From Pseudomonas sp. PA15(2017) (lineage in GTDB: Bacteria > Pseudomonadota > Gammaproteobacteria > Pseudomonadales > Pseudomonadaceae): DNA of 64,000 nt. The DNA is taken from the NCBI RefSeq assembly GCF_001945395.1, contig NZ_MSXV01000007.1:124001-188000 (forward strand). Direction: 5' to 3'. The position numbers and the translations under genes were made by a program. Under the pieces are notes generated by a model. It had not been told where the DNA came from. It worked only from the letters and a program-made list of their open reading frames with translations, and made no database searches. Positions 26,372-38,454 of the stretch are shown here, in pieces; within the stretch, counting starts at the first letter, position 1; each line of letters starts with the position of its first letter.

Positions 26372-27691
26372 TTATCGGTGTCCTATCTTCGCGCCCCACT
26401 GTTGCGTATTGGCGATGATTCGCGCTTCGTCCAGGCGCGTCAGGCGGCCTTCGTTGAGCAGCGGCTTGCCGGCCACCCAGAGGTGCTCCACGCAGTGCCG
26501 CGAGGTGGCATAGATCAGCTGGGAAACCGGATCGTACACCGGCTGCTGGGCGAGGCCGCGCAGGTCGAAGGCGACGATGTCGGCGGCCTTGCCCAGCTCC
26601 AGCGAGCCGATCTCGCCTTCCAGGCCCAAGGCACGGGCGCCGTTGAGGGTCGCCATGCGCAACGCGCGGTGGGCATCCAGCGCGCTGGCCGAGCCGGCCA
26701 CGGCCTTGGCCAGCAGGGCGGCCGTGCGGGTTTCGCCGAGCAGATCGAGGTCGTTGTTGCTGGCTGCGCCGTCGGTGCCGATGGCCACGTTGACGCCGGC
26801 CTGCCAGAGTTTCTCGACCGGGCAGAAGCCGCTGGCCAGCTTGAGGTTGGATTCCGGGCAGTGGATCACGCTGCTGTTGGTGGCCACCAGCAGGGCGATG
26901 TCTTCGTCGTCGATCTGCGTCATGTGCACGGCCTGGAAGCGCGGGCCCAGCAGGCCCAGGCGGTTCAGCCGCGCCAGCGGGCGCTCGCCGTGGTGCTCCA
27001 GGCTCTGTTGCACTTCGAAGGCGGTTTCATGGACGTGCATGTGGATGCCGGCGTCCACTTCCTCGGCGAGGATGCGCAGTTTTTCCAGGTTGGCATCGCT
27101 GACCGTGTAGGGCGCATGGGGGCCGAAGGCGACGCTGATGCGCGGGTGGTGCTTCATGTCGTCGAACAGCGTCACGCCCTTGCGCAGCGCCTCGTCGGCA
27201 TCCCGGGCGCCGGGGATGGCGAAGTCCAGCACCGGAATGCTGATCTGCGCGCGCATGCCGCTGGCGTGTACCCGCTCGCAGGCCATCTCGGGAAAGAAGT
27301 ACATGTCGGCGAAGCAGCTGATGCCGCTCTTTATCTGTTCGGCGATGGCCAGCTCGGTGCCGTCCTGCACGAACTGCTCATCGACCCACTTGGCTTCCGC
27401 CGGCCAGATGTGTTTCTCCAGCCAGGTCATCAGCGGCAGGTCATCGGCCAGGCCACGGAACAGGGTCATGGCGGCATGCCCGTGGGCATTGACCAAGCCG
27501 GGGGTCAGCAGGCGGCCTGGCAGTTCGCGAATTTCCGTCGCACCCTGGCGCAGGGCCTCGGCGCGTGGGGCGATCAGGGCGATGCGGCCATCGCGGATGC
27601 CCAGGCCATGCTCGTGGAGCACCACGCCGGCAGGCTCGACCGGTACCAGCCAGGTGGGCAGCAATAAGAGGTCGAGCGGGGCGTCGGCCAT
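26372..27691 (-). CDS. mtaD: 5-methylthioadenosine/S-adenosylhomocysteine deaminase
   Basis: 439-residue amidohydrolase of the TRZ/ATZ family. Metal-binding motif [35 protein letters not shown], the His pair in IHMHVHET, the His in [16 protein letters not shown] and [16 protein letters not shown] are all present. The Pseudomonas enzyme deaminates methylthioadenosine to methylthioinosine in methionine salvage. It lies divergent from the MtnA-like gene, with 123 bases between them, the usual arrangement of these two genes beside gyrA. Confidence 0.88.
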   Translation of the reverse strand: MADAPLDLLLLPTWLVPVEPAGVVLHEHGLGIRDGRIALIAPRAEALRQGATEIRELPGRLLTPGLVNAHGHAAMTLFRGLADDLPLMTWLEKHIWPAEAKWVDEQFVQDGTELAIAEQIKSGISCFADMYFFPEMACERVHASGMRAQISIPVLDFAIPGARDADEALRKGVTLFDDMKHHPRISVAFGPHAPYTVSDANLEKLRILAEEVDAGIHMHVHETAFEVQQSLEHHGERPLARLNRLGLLGPRFQAVHMTQIDDEDIALLVATNSSVIHCPESNLKLASGFCPVEKLWQAGVNVAIGTDGAASNNDLDLLGETRTAALLAKAVAGSASALDAHRALRMATLNGARALGLEGEIGSLELGKAADIVAFDLRGLAQQPVYDPVSQLIYATSRHCVEHLWVAGKPLLNEGRLTRLDEARIIANTQQWGAKIGHR

Positions 27692-27814
27692 GGGTGGGTT
27701 CCGTGAGCGAAAACGCTGAGTCTATAGAGGAATGCCGCGGTCTTGAAGGTGCGCGGCGTGCGGCCGGTTGCTTGCCCGGCGTATACTGGCCGGCTTTCTA
27801 GGATGGAGTAGGTG

Positions 27815-28885
27815 ATGCGCGAGCGTTTGCTGGCTGCCGAACAGGTCGTGGGGTTCGTCTGGCGCGAGGGGGCGCTGCACGTGCTCGATCAGCGCCGCTT
27901 GCCCGGCGAGCAGGTCTGGCACGCCTGTCACTCGGTAGCGGCGGTGGCCGCCATGCTGGCCGAGGGTGCGCTGCCGGGCGTTGCCGCGCAGGTGATCTGC
28001 AGTGGTTATGGGTTGGTGCTGGGCGCCCGACAGCGCGCGGACGAGGGCGCCGACTGGCGCGCCGGGCTGCAGGTCGATATCGACGCCTTGTGCGCAGCCG
28101 GCTTGCCGTTCGAGGAAGGCGAACGCCTGCTGGCCCGCATGCAGCAGCGCCTGGCGACCCTCAAGCCTGGCACCCAGGCCTTGGCCGTGCTGGAGGATGA
28201 AGCCGGCGGCGCACACCTGCGTGATCGCGAAGCCAATCTGGCCATGGCCCAGCTGGGTGTGGAGCTGATCCGCGGCTTCCAGGGCAACCTGCAGAACCTG
28301 CTGAGCATCGGCAATGCTGGCGCGATGGCTGGCGGTGGCATCGGTACGGCCCTCGGCGTGATGCGCGCGGCGCAGCTCGAAGGGTTGCTGGAACGCTGCT
28401 ACCTGGGTGAAAGCCGGCCGTTCCTGCAGGGCGCACGCCTGGCTGCCTGGGAGCTGCATCAGGAAGGTATCGCCGTGGCGTTGAGCGCCGATGCGGCGCT
28501 CGCCCATGTCATGAAGGAGCGCGGCATTACCTGGGCCATCGTCGGCGCCGAGCGGATCGCCGCCAATGGCGACGTGCTGGGCGTGATCGGCACCTATCAG
28601 CTGGCCGTGGCGGCCATGCACCATGGCGTGCGGCTGATGGTGGTGGCGCCGAGCGCGGTCATCGACCTGCAGCAGGACAGCGGTGAGGAGAGTTTTCACG
28701 ACCTCGGCCACGGCCCGCTGGCCTATTCGCCCCGCGAGCGCATCAAGGGCGTCGACCACGTGGCGCCGCGCCATGACGTGACCCCCGCCGATCTGGTGGA
28801 TTTTCTGGTCACCGAGCGTGGGGTGGTCGAGCGCCCGGATGCCGCCAAGCTCAGCCAGCTGATGTGTCGCAAGCGGCTGCATTGA
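27815..28885 (+). CDS. MtnA/eIF2B-alpha-like protein lacking methylthioribose-1-phosphate isomerase catalytic residues
   Basis: 356 residues, full length for MtnA, with the conserved tail DVTPADLVDFLVTERGVVERPDA and GTYQLAVAAMHHGVR. Yet the key positions of 5-methylthioribose-1-phosphate isomerase are changed: the RGAPAIG loop reads EGALPGV (Glu50), the catalytic Cys of THCNAG is Gly166 (SIGNAGA), the catalytic Asp of GADRI is Glu246 (GAERI), and the Lys of NKIGT is Val257 (GVIGT); only Gln205 (FLQGARL) remains. The frame is intact with no stops and normal codon use, so it is a maintained gene, probably with another role or as a dead paralogue. ATG 27815 chosen; GTG at 27812 is an alternative. 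Annotation as working MtnA would be unsafe. Confidence 0.8.
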   Translation: MRERLLAAEQVVGFVWREGALHVLDQRRLPGEQVWHACHSVAAVAAMLAEGALPGVAAQVICSGYGLVLGARQRADEGADWRAGLQVDIDALCAAGLPFEEGERLLARMQQRLATLKPGTQALAVLEDEAGGAHLRDREANLAMAQLGVELIRGFQGNLQNLLSIGNAGAMAGGGIGTALGVMRAAQLEGLLERCYLGESRPFLQGARLAAWELHQEGIAVALSADAALAHVMKERGITWAIVGAERIAANGDVLGVIGTYQLAVAAMHHGVRLMVVAPSAVIDLQQDSGEESFHDLGHGPLAYSPRERIKGVDHVAPRHDVTPADLVDFLVTERGVVERPDAAKLSQLMCRKRLH

Positions 28886-29109
28886 GCGCCTGGCTACATG
28901 AGCTGCGGGGATAGGTGCAGGGCGCGCTTTGTGGTAAGCTCCGGCAGTTTTCAGGGGCACCGCCTGCGGCTGCCGTCACTGCTCGAATGCATGACATAAC
29001 GTATTGATTTGTCGTGAGTCGTCGCTGGCCTGATGCCATCGCGACGCGCTTCGCCAGGCTCCAGATGAGCCGGGCGGAGTTTCATCAGAAAAAAGGAATC
29101 AGGCTACTC

Positions 29110-31917
<2,808 letters not shown>

Positions 31918-32002
31918 CCGCGCCGCTCTGCCTGCCGTGTTATGGCACTGCAGGCAGCATTTCGCCAGATAGATGTAGCAAACAGTCAAGCGAGAGTGAA
32001 TT

Positions 32003-33088
32003 GTGAGCAAGCGAGCCTTTAACTTCTGCGCCGGCCCGGCCGCGCTTCCCGAAGCCGTTCTGCAGCGTGCCCAGGCCGAGTTGCTCGACTGGCAGGGCAA
32101 GGGCCTTTCCGTCATGGAAATGAGCCATCGTGGCGACGACTACGTGGCCATCGCCGAAAAGGCCGAGCAGGACCTGCGCGACCTGCTGAGCATTCCCTCC
32201 GACTACAAGGTGCTGTTCCTGCAGGGCGGGGCGAGCCAGCAGTTCGCCGAGATTCCGCTCAACCTGCTGCCCGAAGACGGCACCGCCGACTATATCGATA
32301 CTGGCATCTGGTCGAAGAAGAGCATCGAAGAGGCGCGCCGCTACGGCAACGTCAATGTCGCTGCCAGCGCCAAGCCTTACGATTACTTCGCCATTCCCGG
32401 GCAGAACGAGTGGCAGTTGTCGGAAGACGCCGCCTATCTGCACTACGCCAGCAACGAAACCATCGGCGGCCTGCAGTTCGACTGGATCCCCGAGACCGGC
32501 GACGTACCGCTGGTGGTCGACATGTCCTCGGACATCCTGTCCCGTGAAGTGGACATCTCCAAGTTCGGCCTGATCTACGCTGGCGCCCAGAAGAACATCG
32601 GCCCCAGCGGCCTGGTGGTGGCGATCATTCGCGAAGACCTGCTCGGTCGTGCGCGCAGCAGTTGCCCGACCATGCTCAATTACAAGATCGCCGCCGATAA
32701 TGGCTCGATGTACAACACCCCGGCGACCTTCAGCTGGTACTTGTCCGGCCTGGTCTTCGAGTGGCTGAAGGAGCAGGGCGGGGTTGCCGCCATGGAGCAG
32801 CGCAACAAGGCCAAGAAGGACCTGCTGTACAAGACCATCGACGCCAGCGAGTTCTACAGCAACCCGATCGCCAAGAACGCCCGCTCGTGGATGAACGTGC
32901 CGTTCCGCCTGGCTGACGAGCGCCTCGACAAGCCGTTCCTGGCTGGCGCCGACGCCCGCGGCCTGCTCAACCTCAAGGGTCACCGTTCGGTTGGCGGCAT
33001 GCGCGCCTCCATCTATAACGCCGTGGGCCTGGATGCGGTCGAGGCGCTGGTCGCCTACATGGCGGAGTTCGAGAAGGAGCACGCCTGA
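32003..33088 (+). CDS. serC: Phosphoserine aminotransferase
   Basis: 361 residues starting with GTG at 32003 (VSKRAFNFCAGPAALPEAVLQRAQAELLDWQGKGLSVMEMSHR, the family signature). The PLP lysine is in YAGAQKNIGPSGLVVAII. It makes phosphoserine from 3-phosphohydroxypyruvate and also serves pyridoxine synthesis. Its stop overlaps the pheA start (TGATG), heading the serC-pheA-hisC-tyrA/aroA-cmk operon. Confidence 0.96.
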   Translation: MSKRAFNFCAGPAALPEAVLQRAQAELLDWQGKGLSVMEMSHRGDDYVAIAEKAEQDLRDLLSIPSDYKVLFLQGGASQQFAEIPLNLLPEDGTADYIDTGIWSKKSIEEARRYGNVNVAASAKPYDYFAIPGQNEWQLSEDAAYLHYASNETIGGLQFDWIPETGDVPLVVDMSSDILSREVDISKFGLIYAGAQKNIGPSGLVVAIIREDLLGRARSSCPTMLNYKIAADNGSMYNTPATFSWYLSGLVFEWLKEQGGVAAMEQRNKAKKDLLYKTIDASEFYSNPIAKNARSWMNVPFRLADERLDKPFLAGADARGLLNLKGHRSVGGMRASIYNAVGLDAVEALVAYMAEFEKEHA

Positions 33089-34197
33089 TGAGCAACGACG
33101 CCAACACCGACCAGGCGCTGCAGGCCCTGCGCCTGCGCATCGACAGCCTGGACGAGAAGATCCTCGAGCTGATCAGCGACCGTGCGCGCTGCGCCGAAGA
33201 AGTGGCGCGGGTGAAGATGGCGACCCTGGCCGAAGGCGAGGTGCCGGTGTTCTACCGCCCCGAGCGTGAGGCGCAGGTGCTCAAGCGGGTGATGGAGCGC
33301 AACCGCGGGCCATTGGGCAACGAGGACATGGCGCGGCTGTTCCGCGAGATCATGTCGTCCTGCCTGGCCCTGGAGAACCCCCTCAAGGTCGCTTACCTCG
33401 GCCCGGAGGGCACCTTCTCCCAGGCGGCGGCAATGAAGCATTTCGGTCACGCGGTGATCAGCCAGCCCATGGCGGCGATCGACGAAGTGTTCCGCGAGGT
33501 GGTGGCCGGCGCCGTCAATTTCGGCGTGGTGCCGGTGGAGAACTCTACCGAGGGTGCGGTCAACCACACCCTGGACAGCTTCCTCGAGCACGATCTGGTG
33601 ATTTGCGGCGAAGTGGAGCTGCGCATCCACCATCACCTGCTGGTCGGTGATGCCACCAAGACCGACCGCATCACCCGCATCTACTCCCACGCCCAGTCCC
33701 TGGCCCAGTGCCGCAAGTGGCTGGACGCCCATTACCCGAACGTCGAGCGCGTGGCAGTTTCCAGCAACGCCGATGCGGCGCGCCGGGTGAAGAGCGAGTG
33801 GAACTCGGCGGCGATTGCCGGCGACATGGCCGCCAACCTGTACGACCTGACCCGCCTGGCCGAGAAGATCGAGGATCGCCCGGACAACTCCACGCGCTTT
33901 CTGATCATCGGCAATCAGGAAGTGCCGCCCACCGGCGATGACAAGACCTCGGTGATCGTTTCGATGCGCAACAAACCCGGTGCCCTGCACGAGCTGCTGG
34001 TGCCGTTCCACCAGAACGGCATCGACCTGACCCGCATCGAAACCCGCCCGTCGCGCAGCGGCAAGTGGACCTACGCCTTCTTCATCGACTTCGTCGGCCA
34101 TCACCGCGACCCGCTGATCAAGGACGTGCTGGAAAAAATCAATGGGGAAGCCGTGGCGCTCAAGGTGCTGGGCTCCTATCCCAAGGCAGTACTTTAA
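33088..34197 (+). CDS. pheA: Bifunctional chorismate mutase/prephenate dehydratase (P-protein)
   Basis: 369 residues: an AroQ chorismate mutase domain (about 1-90; LRLRIDSLDEKILELISDRARCAEEVARVK), a prephenate dehydratase domain (VAYLGPEGTFSQAAAMKHFG ... VVPVENSTEGAVNHTLD ... NSTRFLIIG) and a C-terminal ACT domain (KTSVIVSMRNKPGALHELLVPFHQNGIDLTRIETRPSR) that gives phenylalanine feedback. It converts chorismate to phenylpyruvate. Overlaps serC by one base. Confidence 0.96.
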   Translation: MSNDANTDQALQALRLRIDSLDEKILELISDRARCAEEVARVKMATLAEGEVPVFYRPEREAQVLKRVMERNRGPLGNEDMARLFREIMSSCLALENPLKVAYLGPEGTFSQAAAMKHFGHAVISQPMAAIDEVFREVVAGAVNFGVVPVENSTEGAVNHTLDSFLEHDLVICGEVELRIHHHLLVGDATKTDRITRIYSHAQSLAQCRKWLDAHYPNVERVAVSSNADAARRVKSEWNSAAIAGDMAANLYDLTRLAEKIEDRPDNSTRFLIIGNQEVPPTGDDKTSVIVSMRNKPGALHELLVPFHQNGIDLTRIETRPSRSGKWTYAFFIDFVGHHRDPLIKDVLEKINGEAVALKVLGSYPKAVL

Positions 34198-34202
34198 TTT
34201 GT

Positions 34203-34279
34203 GGCTACAGGCTACAGGTTGCAGGCTACAGGCGACGATCGGCTTGTACCCGCAGCCTGAGGCCTGCAGCCTGAGGCCT
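34203..34279. repeat. Tandem and inverted short repeats between pheA and hisC
   Basis: The left half carries repeated GGCTACAGG/GGTTGCAGG units (34203-34232) and the right half is an exact tandem duplication of GCAGCCTGAGGCCT (34252-34265 and 34266-34279). The halves are partly complementary (CAGGCT versus AGCCTG), so the RNA can fold. The second unit's GAGG lies 8 bases before the hisC ATG and probably serves as its ribosome site. Confidence 0.75.
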
Positions 34280-34283
34280 GTTT

Positions 34284-35393
34284 ATGTCCTGTGATTTCAT
34301 TGCCCTGGCCCAGCCAGGCGTACAGAAACTGTCCCCCTACGTGCCAGGCAAGCCGGTCGACGAGTTGGCCCGCGAGCTGAACATGGACCCGGCCAGCATC
34401 GTCAAGCTGGCCAGCAACGAGAACCCGCTGGGCCCGAGCCCCAAGGCGCTGGCGGCAATCCGCGCCGAGCTGGACGAGCTGACTCGCTACCCGGATGGCA
34501 ATGGCTTCGCCCTGAAGACCCTGCTGGCCGAGCGCTGCGGCGTGACCACTGCCCAGGTCACCCTGGGCAACGGCTCCAACGACATCCTCGAGCTGGTTGC
34601 CCGCGCGTACCTGGCGCATGGCCTGAACGCCGTCTTCAGCGCACACGCGTTTGCCGTCTACCCGATCGCTACCCAGGCCGTCGGTGCCCAGGCCAAGGTC
34701 GTTCCAGCGGTGAACTTTGGCCATGACCTGCCAGCCATGCTGGCGGCCATCGATGCCAATACCCGGGTGGTGTTCATTGCCAACCCCAACAACCCGACCG
34801 GCACCTGGTTCGGCAAACAGGCACTGGGTGATTTTCTCGCCGCCGTGCCGGAAAACGTGTTGGTGGTGCTGGATGAGGCCTATATCGAATACGCCGACGG
34901 CGACGAGCTGCCAGACGGCCTGGATTACCTGGCCGCTCACCCCAACCTGCTGGTCTCGCGCACCTTCTCCAAGGCCTACGGCCTGGCCTCGCTGCGCGTC
35001 GGCTACGGCCTGAGCCGACCGGACGTGGCCGACGTACTGAACCGCGTCCGCCAGCCGTTCAACGTCAACAGTTTCGCCCTGGCGGCGGCCTGCGCGGCGT
35101 TCGACGATACCGAGTACCTGGCGCGCAGCCGCGAGATCAACAGCGCCGGCATGCTGCAGCTGCAGGAAGGTTGCCGTGAGCTGGGCCTGAGCTGGATTCC
35201 GTCGAAAGCCAACTTCCTGGCCATTGACTTCGGTCGTGATACCGCGGCGATCAACAGGGGCCTGCTGCGCGAAGGCGTGATCGTGCGCCCGGTCGCCGGC
35301 TACGGCATGCCCAACCACCTGCGCGTTTCCATCGGCCTGCCGGCCGAGAACGCCCGCTTCCTGGAAGCGCTGCGCCAGGTGCTGAACGCGTGA
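34284..35393 (+). CDS. hisC: Histidinol-phosphate/aromatic aminotransferase (HisC2 type)
   Basis: 369-residue class-II PLP aminotransferase: VKLASNENPLGPSPKAL, NGSNDILELVARAYL, FIANPNNPTGTWF, VVLDEAYIEYADG and the Schiff-base Lys in LVSRTFSKAYGLASLRVGYG. In this position in pseudomonads the second HisC paralogue is placed among phenylalanine/tyrosine genes and probably transaminates phenylpyruvate or hydroxyphenylpyruvate as well as imidazole acetol phosphate. Its stop overlaps the GTG start of the next gene. Confidence 0.9.
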   Translation: MSCDFIALAQPGVQKLSPYVPGKPVDELARELNMDPASIVKLASNENPLGPSPKALAAIRAELDELTRYPDGNGFALKTLLAERCGVTTAQVTLGNGSNDILELVARAYLAHGLNAVFSAHAFAVYPIATQAVGAQAKVVPAVNFGHDLPAMLAAIDANTRVVFIANPNNPTGTWFGKQALGDFLAAVPENVLVVLDEAYIEYADGDELPDGLDYLAAHPNLLVSRTFSKAYGLASLRVGYGLSRPDVADVLNRVRQPFNVNSFALAAACAAFDDTEYLARSREINSAGMLQLQEGCRELGLSWIPSKANFLAIDFGRDTAAINRGLLREGVIVRPVAGYGMPNHLRVSIGLPAENARFLEALRQVLNA

Positions 35394-37630
35394 TCGAACG
35401 CCATGCACCTGTGAAACCGCTGGTCGAGCGCCTGGTCGTCGTCGGCCTGGGGCTGATCGGCGGCTCCTTCGCCAAGGGCCTGCGCGCCCGCGGCGTGTGC
35501 CGTGAAGTGGTGGGCGTCGACCTGGATGAGCCGTCGCGGCGCCTGGCCGTCGAGCTTGGCGTCGTCGACCGCTGCGAAGAGGTACTGGCCACCGCCTGTC
35601 AGGGCGCCGACGTGATCATGCTGGCCGTGCCTATCCTGGCCATGGAGCGCGTGCTCGGCGAATTGGCCAAGCTGGATCTGGGCGATGCCATCCTTACCGA
35701 TGCCGGCAGCGCCAAGGGCAACGTGGTGCGCGCTGCCGATGCGGTGTTCGGCGGCGTGCCGGCGCGGTTCGTGCCGGGCCACCCGATTGCCGGCTCCGAG
35801 CAGAGCGGGGTGGAAGCAGCCAATGGCGAGCTGTTCAAACGCCACAAGGTGATTCTCACGCCGCTGGCGCAGACCGACGCCCTGGCCCTGCGGCGCGTCG
35901 ACCAGTTGTGGCGCGAGCTGGGTGCCGATGTCGAGCACATGCAGGTCGAGCACCACGACCAGGTCCTCGCGGCCACCAGCCACTTGCCCCATCTGCTGGC
36001 CTTCGGCCTGGTCGACTCGCTGGCCAAACGCAACGAAAACCTGGAGATTTTCCGCTACGCCGCCGGCGGCTTCCGCGATTTCACGAGAATCGCCGGCAGC
36101 GACCCGGTCATGTGGCACGACATTTTTCTCGCCAATCGCGAGGCCGTGCTGCGTACCTTGGATGTATTTCGCGACGACCTCGACGCCTTGCGCGACGCGG
36201 TCGACGCAGGGGACGGGCATCATCTGCTGGGCGTGTTCACCCGCGCCCGCGTGGCCCGCGAACATTTCAGCAAAATACTGGCCCGCCGGGCCTATGTGGA
36301 CGCTATGCACTCGAACGATTTGATTTTCCTGGCAAATCCTGGCGGCAAGGTCGCCGGCCGCATCCGCGTACCGGGCGACAAGTCCATCTCGCACCGCTCG
36401 ATCATGCTCGGCTCGCTGGCCGAGGGCACGACCGAGGTCGAAGGTTTTCTGGAGGGCGAAGATGCCCTGGCGACCCTGCAGGCCTTTCGCGACATGGGCG
36501 TGGTCATCGAGGGCCCGCACCATGGCCGCGTGACCATCCATGGCGTCGGCTTGCACGGCTTGAAGCCGCCACCCGGCCCGATCTACGTCGGCAACTCCGG
36601 CACCTCGATGCGTCTGCTCTCCGGCCTGCTGGCTGGCCAGCCGTTCGACGTGACCATGACAGGCGACGCCTCGCTGTCCAAGCGCCCGATGAACCGCGTG
36701 GCCAACCCGCTGCGGGAAATGGGCGCCGTGGTCGAGACCGGCCCGGACGGCCGTCCGCCGTTGACCATCCGTGGCGGCAGCAAGCTCAAGGCGTTGACCT
36801 ACACCCTGCCGATGGCCAGTGCCCAGGTGAAATCCTGCCTGCTGCTGGCTGGCCTGTACGCCGAAGGCGTGACCACCGTGACCGAGCCGGCGCCGACCCG
36901 CGACCACACCGAGCGCATGCTGCGTGGCTTCGGTTACGCGGTTCAGTCCAACGGCCCGGCGGCCTCCCTGCAGGCTGGCGGCAAGCTGACCGCCACCCGC
37001 ATCGAAGTGCCGGCGGACATTTCTTCGGCGGCGTTCTTCCTGGTCGCGGCGTCCATTGCCGAAGGTTCCGACCTGCTGCTCGAGCACGTCGGCATCAACC
37101 CGACCCGTATCGGCGTGATCGAGATCCTGCGCCTGATGGGCGGCGACATCGGCCTGGAAAACCAGCGTGAAGTCGGCGGTGAGCCGGTGGCCGACCTGCG
37201 CGTGCGTGGCGCCAAGCTCAAGGGCATCGAGATTCCCGAGGCGCTGGTACCGCTGGCCATCGACGAATTTCCGGTGCTGTTCGTCGCCGCGGTCTGCGCC
37301 GAAGGGCGTACCGTGCTGCGCGGCGCCGAAGAGCTGCGGGTCAAGGAGTCCGACCGCATTCAGGTGATGGCCGACGGCCTCACCAGCCTGGGCGTGAAAG
37401 TCGAGCCGACGGCGGACGGCATCATCATCGACGGCGGCCAGGCTATCGGCGGCGGCGAGGTGTACAGCCACGGTGATCACCGCATCGCCATGGCCTTCAG
37501 CGTCGCCTCGCTGCGCGCCACCGCGCCGATCCGCATCCACGACTGCGCCAACGTCGCCACCTCGTTCCCCAACTTCCTGGCCCTGGCCGAACAGGTGGGT
37601 ATGCGTGTCGCCGTGGAGGGCAAGCAATGA
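35390..37630 (+). CDS. Fused prephenate dehydrogenase / 3-phosphoshikimate 1-carboxyvinyltransferase (TyrA-AroA)
   Basis: 746 residues in two enzymes. Residues about 1-300 are prephenate/cyclohexadienyl dehydrogenase: NAD(P) motif [32 protein letters not shown] and [14 protein letters not shown]. From about residue 306 ([32 protein letters not shown]) it is EPSP synthase, with [42 protein letters not shown] and DHRIAMAF. The EPSPS part resembles class II enzymes by these motifs. It starts with GTG at 35390 overlapping the hisC stop; a second GTG at 35411 is possible. The fusion links tyrosine and common shikimate steps and is characteristic of Pseudomonas. Confidence 0.93.
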   Translation: MIERHAPVKPLVERLVVVGLGLIGGSFAKGLRARGVCREVVGVDLDEPSRRLAVELGVVDRCEEVLATACQGADVIMLAVPILAMERVLGELAKLDLGDAILTDAGSAKGNVVRAADAVFGGVPARFVPGHPIAGSEQSGVEAANGELFKRHKVILTPLAQTDALALRRVDQLWRELGADVEHMQVEHHDQVLAATSHLPHLLAFGLVDSLAKRNENLEIFRYAAGGFRDFTRIAGSDPVMWHDIFLANREAVLRTLDVFRDDLDALRDAVDAGDGHHLLGVFTRARVAREHFSKILARRAYVDAMHSNDLIFLANPGGKVAGRIRVPGDKSISHRSIMLGSLAEGTTEVEGFLEGEDALATLQAFRDMGVVIEGPHHGRVTIHGVGLHGLKPPPGPIYVGNSGTSMRLLSGLLAGQPFDVTMTGDASLSKRPMNRVANPLREMGAVVETGPDGRPPLTIRGGSKLKALTYTLPMASAQVKSCLLLAGLYAEGVTTVTEPAPTRDHTERMLRGFGYAVQSNGPAASLQAGGKLTATRIEVPADISSAAFFLVAASIAEGSDLLLEHVGINPTRIGVIEILRLMGGDIGLENQREVGGEPVADLRVRGAKLKGIEIPEALVPLAIDEFPVLFVAAVCAEGRTVLRGAEELRVKESDRIQVMADGLTSLGVKVEPTADGIIIDGGQAIGGGEVYSHGDHRIAMAFSVASLRATAPIRIHDCANVATSFPNFLALAEQVGMRVAVEGKQ

Positions 37631-38316
37631 GTCTGAATGCACCGGTCATCACCATCGACGGGCCAAGCGGCTCGGGCAAGGGCACCGTTGCCGGCCTGTT
37701 GGCCAAGCAACTGGGCTGGAACCTGCTGGACTCCGGTGCGCTGTACCGCCTCCTGGCGTTCTGCGCCGGCAACCACGGTGTCGATCTGGCCAACGAGGAC
37801 TCGCTGAAACTGCTGGCTGCGCATCTGGACGTGCAGTTCCTCGCTGCCAGCGATGGCAAGCCGCAGCGCATCATCCTCGAGGGCGAGGAGGTGACCGACG
37901 CCATCCGCAACGAGCAGGTCGGCGCCGGGGCGTCCCAGGTCGCCGCACTGCCAGCGGTGCGTGAAGCCCTGCTGCAGCGCCAGCGTGCGTTTCGCGAGGC
38001 GCCGGGCCTGGTGGCCGATGGCCGCGACATGGGCACGGTGGTGTTCAGCGATGCGCCGCTCAAGGTTTTCCTGACCGCCAGCGCCGAGGAGCGGGCCAAT
38101 CGACGTTACCTGCAGTTGAAGGCCAAGGGCGATGATGTTACTCTCGCGAGTCTTCTCGATGAGATTCGGGCGCGCGACGAGCGCGATACCCAGCGCGCAG
38201 TGGCTCCGCTCAAGCCGGCAGCCGATGCGATCCAGCTGGATTCCACCGAATTGTCCATCGAGCAGGTGCTGGAAAGAATCCTGAGCGAAGTCGCCAATCG
38301 CGACCTCGCCGGTTGA
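37627..38316 (+). CDS. cmk: Cytidylate kinase
   Basis: 229 residues. P-loop [57 protein letters not shown] and the Arg-rich lid region [23 protein letters not shown] are the CMP kinase signature. It phosphorylates CMP and dCMP. It overlaps the preceding gene by four bases (ATGA) and lies before rpsA, the conserved cmk-rpsA order. Confidence 0.96.
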   Translation: MSLNAPVITIDGPSGSGKGTVAGLLAKQLGWNLLDSGALYRLLAFCAGNHGVDLANEDSLKLLAAHLDVQFLAASDGKPQRIILEGEEVTDAIRNEQVGAGASQVAALPAVREALLQRQRAFREAPGLVADGRDMGTVVFSDAPLKVFLTASAEERANRRYLQLKAKGDDVTLASLLDEIRARDERDTQRAVAPLKPAADAIQLDSTELSIEQVLERILSEVANRDLAG

Positions 38317-38341
38317 AAAGAGCCAGTTCCGGCTCGCAAGG

Positions 38342-38385
38342 GAGGCATACGGGAGACCAGTCCCAGTCCCGTAGGCCTCTTTTTA
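38342..38385 (+). terminator. Terminator-like hairpin between cmk and rpsA
   Basis: AGGCATACGGGA pairs with TCCCGTAGGCCT (one mismatch) around a short loop and is followed by a T-run. It stands 26 bases after cmk and about 70 before rpsA, so it should end most aroA-cmk transcripts, leaving rpsA on its own promoter, or act as an attenuator. Confidence 0.75.
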
Positions 38386-38454
38386 AATGAATAAACCCGC
38401 ATAGTCTGGAATGCGGAGCAGGGCGAATCCCCGCCCGACCCAACAGGAATCAAC

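Noticed and set aside
26327..27667. 446-codon + strand open frame opposite mtaD
   Set aside because: Composition is Gly/Ala/Gln/Val-rich shadow sequence, while the other strand carries all deaminase metal-binding motifs.
34203..34279. Could the repeats between pheA and hisC be a CRISPR remnant
   Set aside because: Units are adjacent without spacers, only 14 bases long, and no cas genes are near.
35300..37642. 780-codon - strand open frame opposite tyrA-aroA
   Set aside because: Antisense shadow of the fusion gene with no recognisable motifs or ribosome site.
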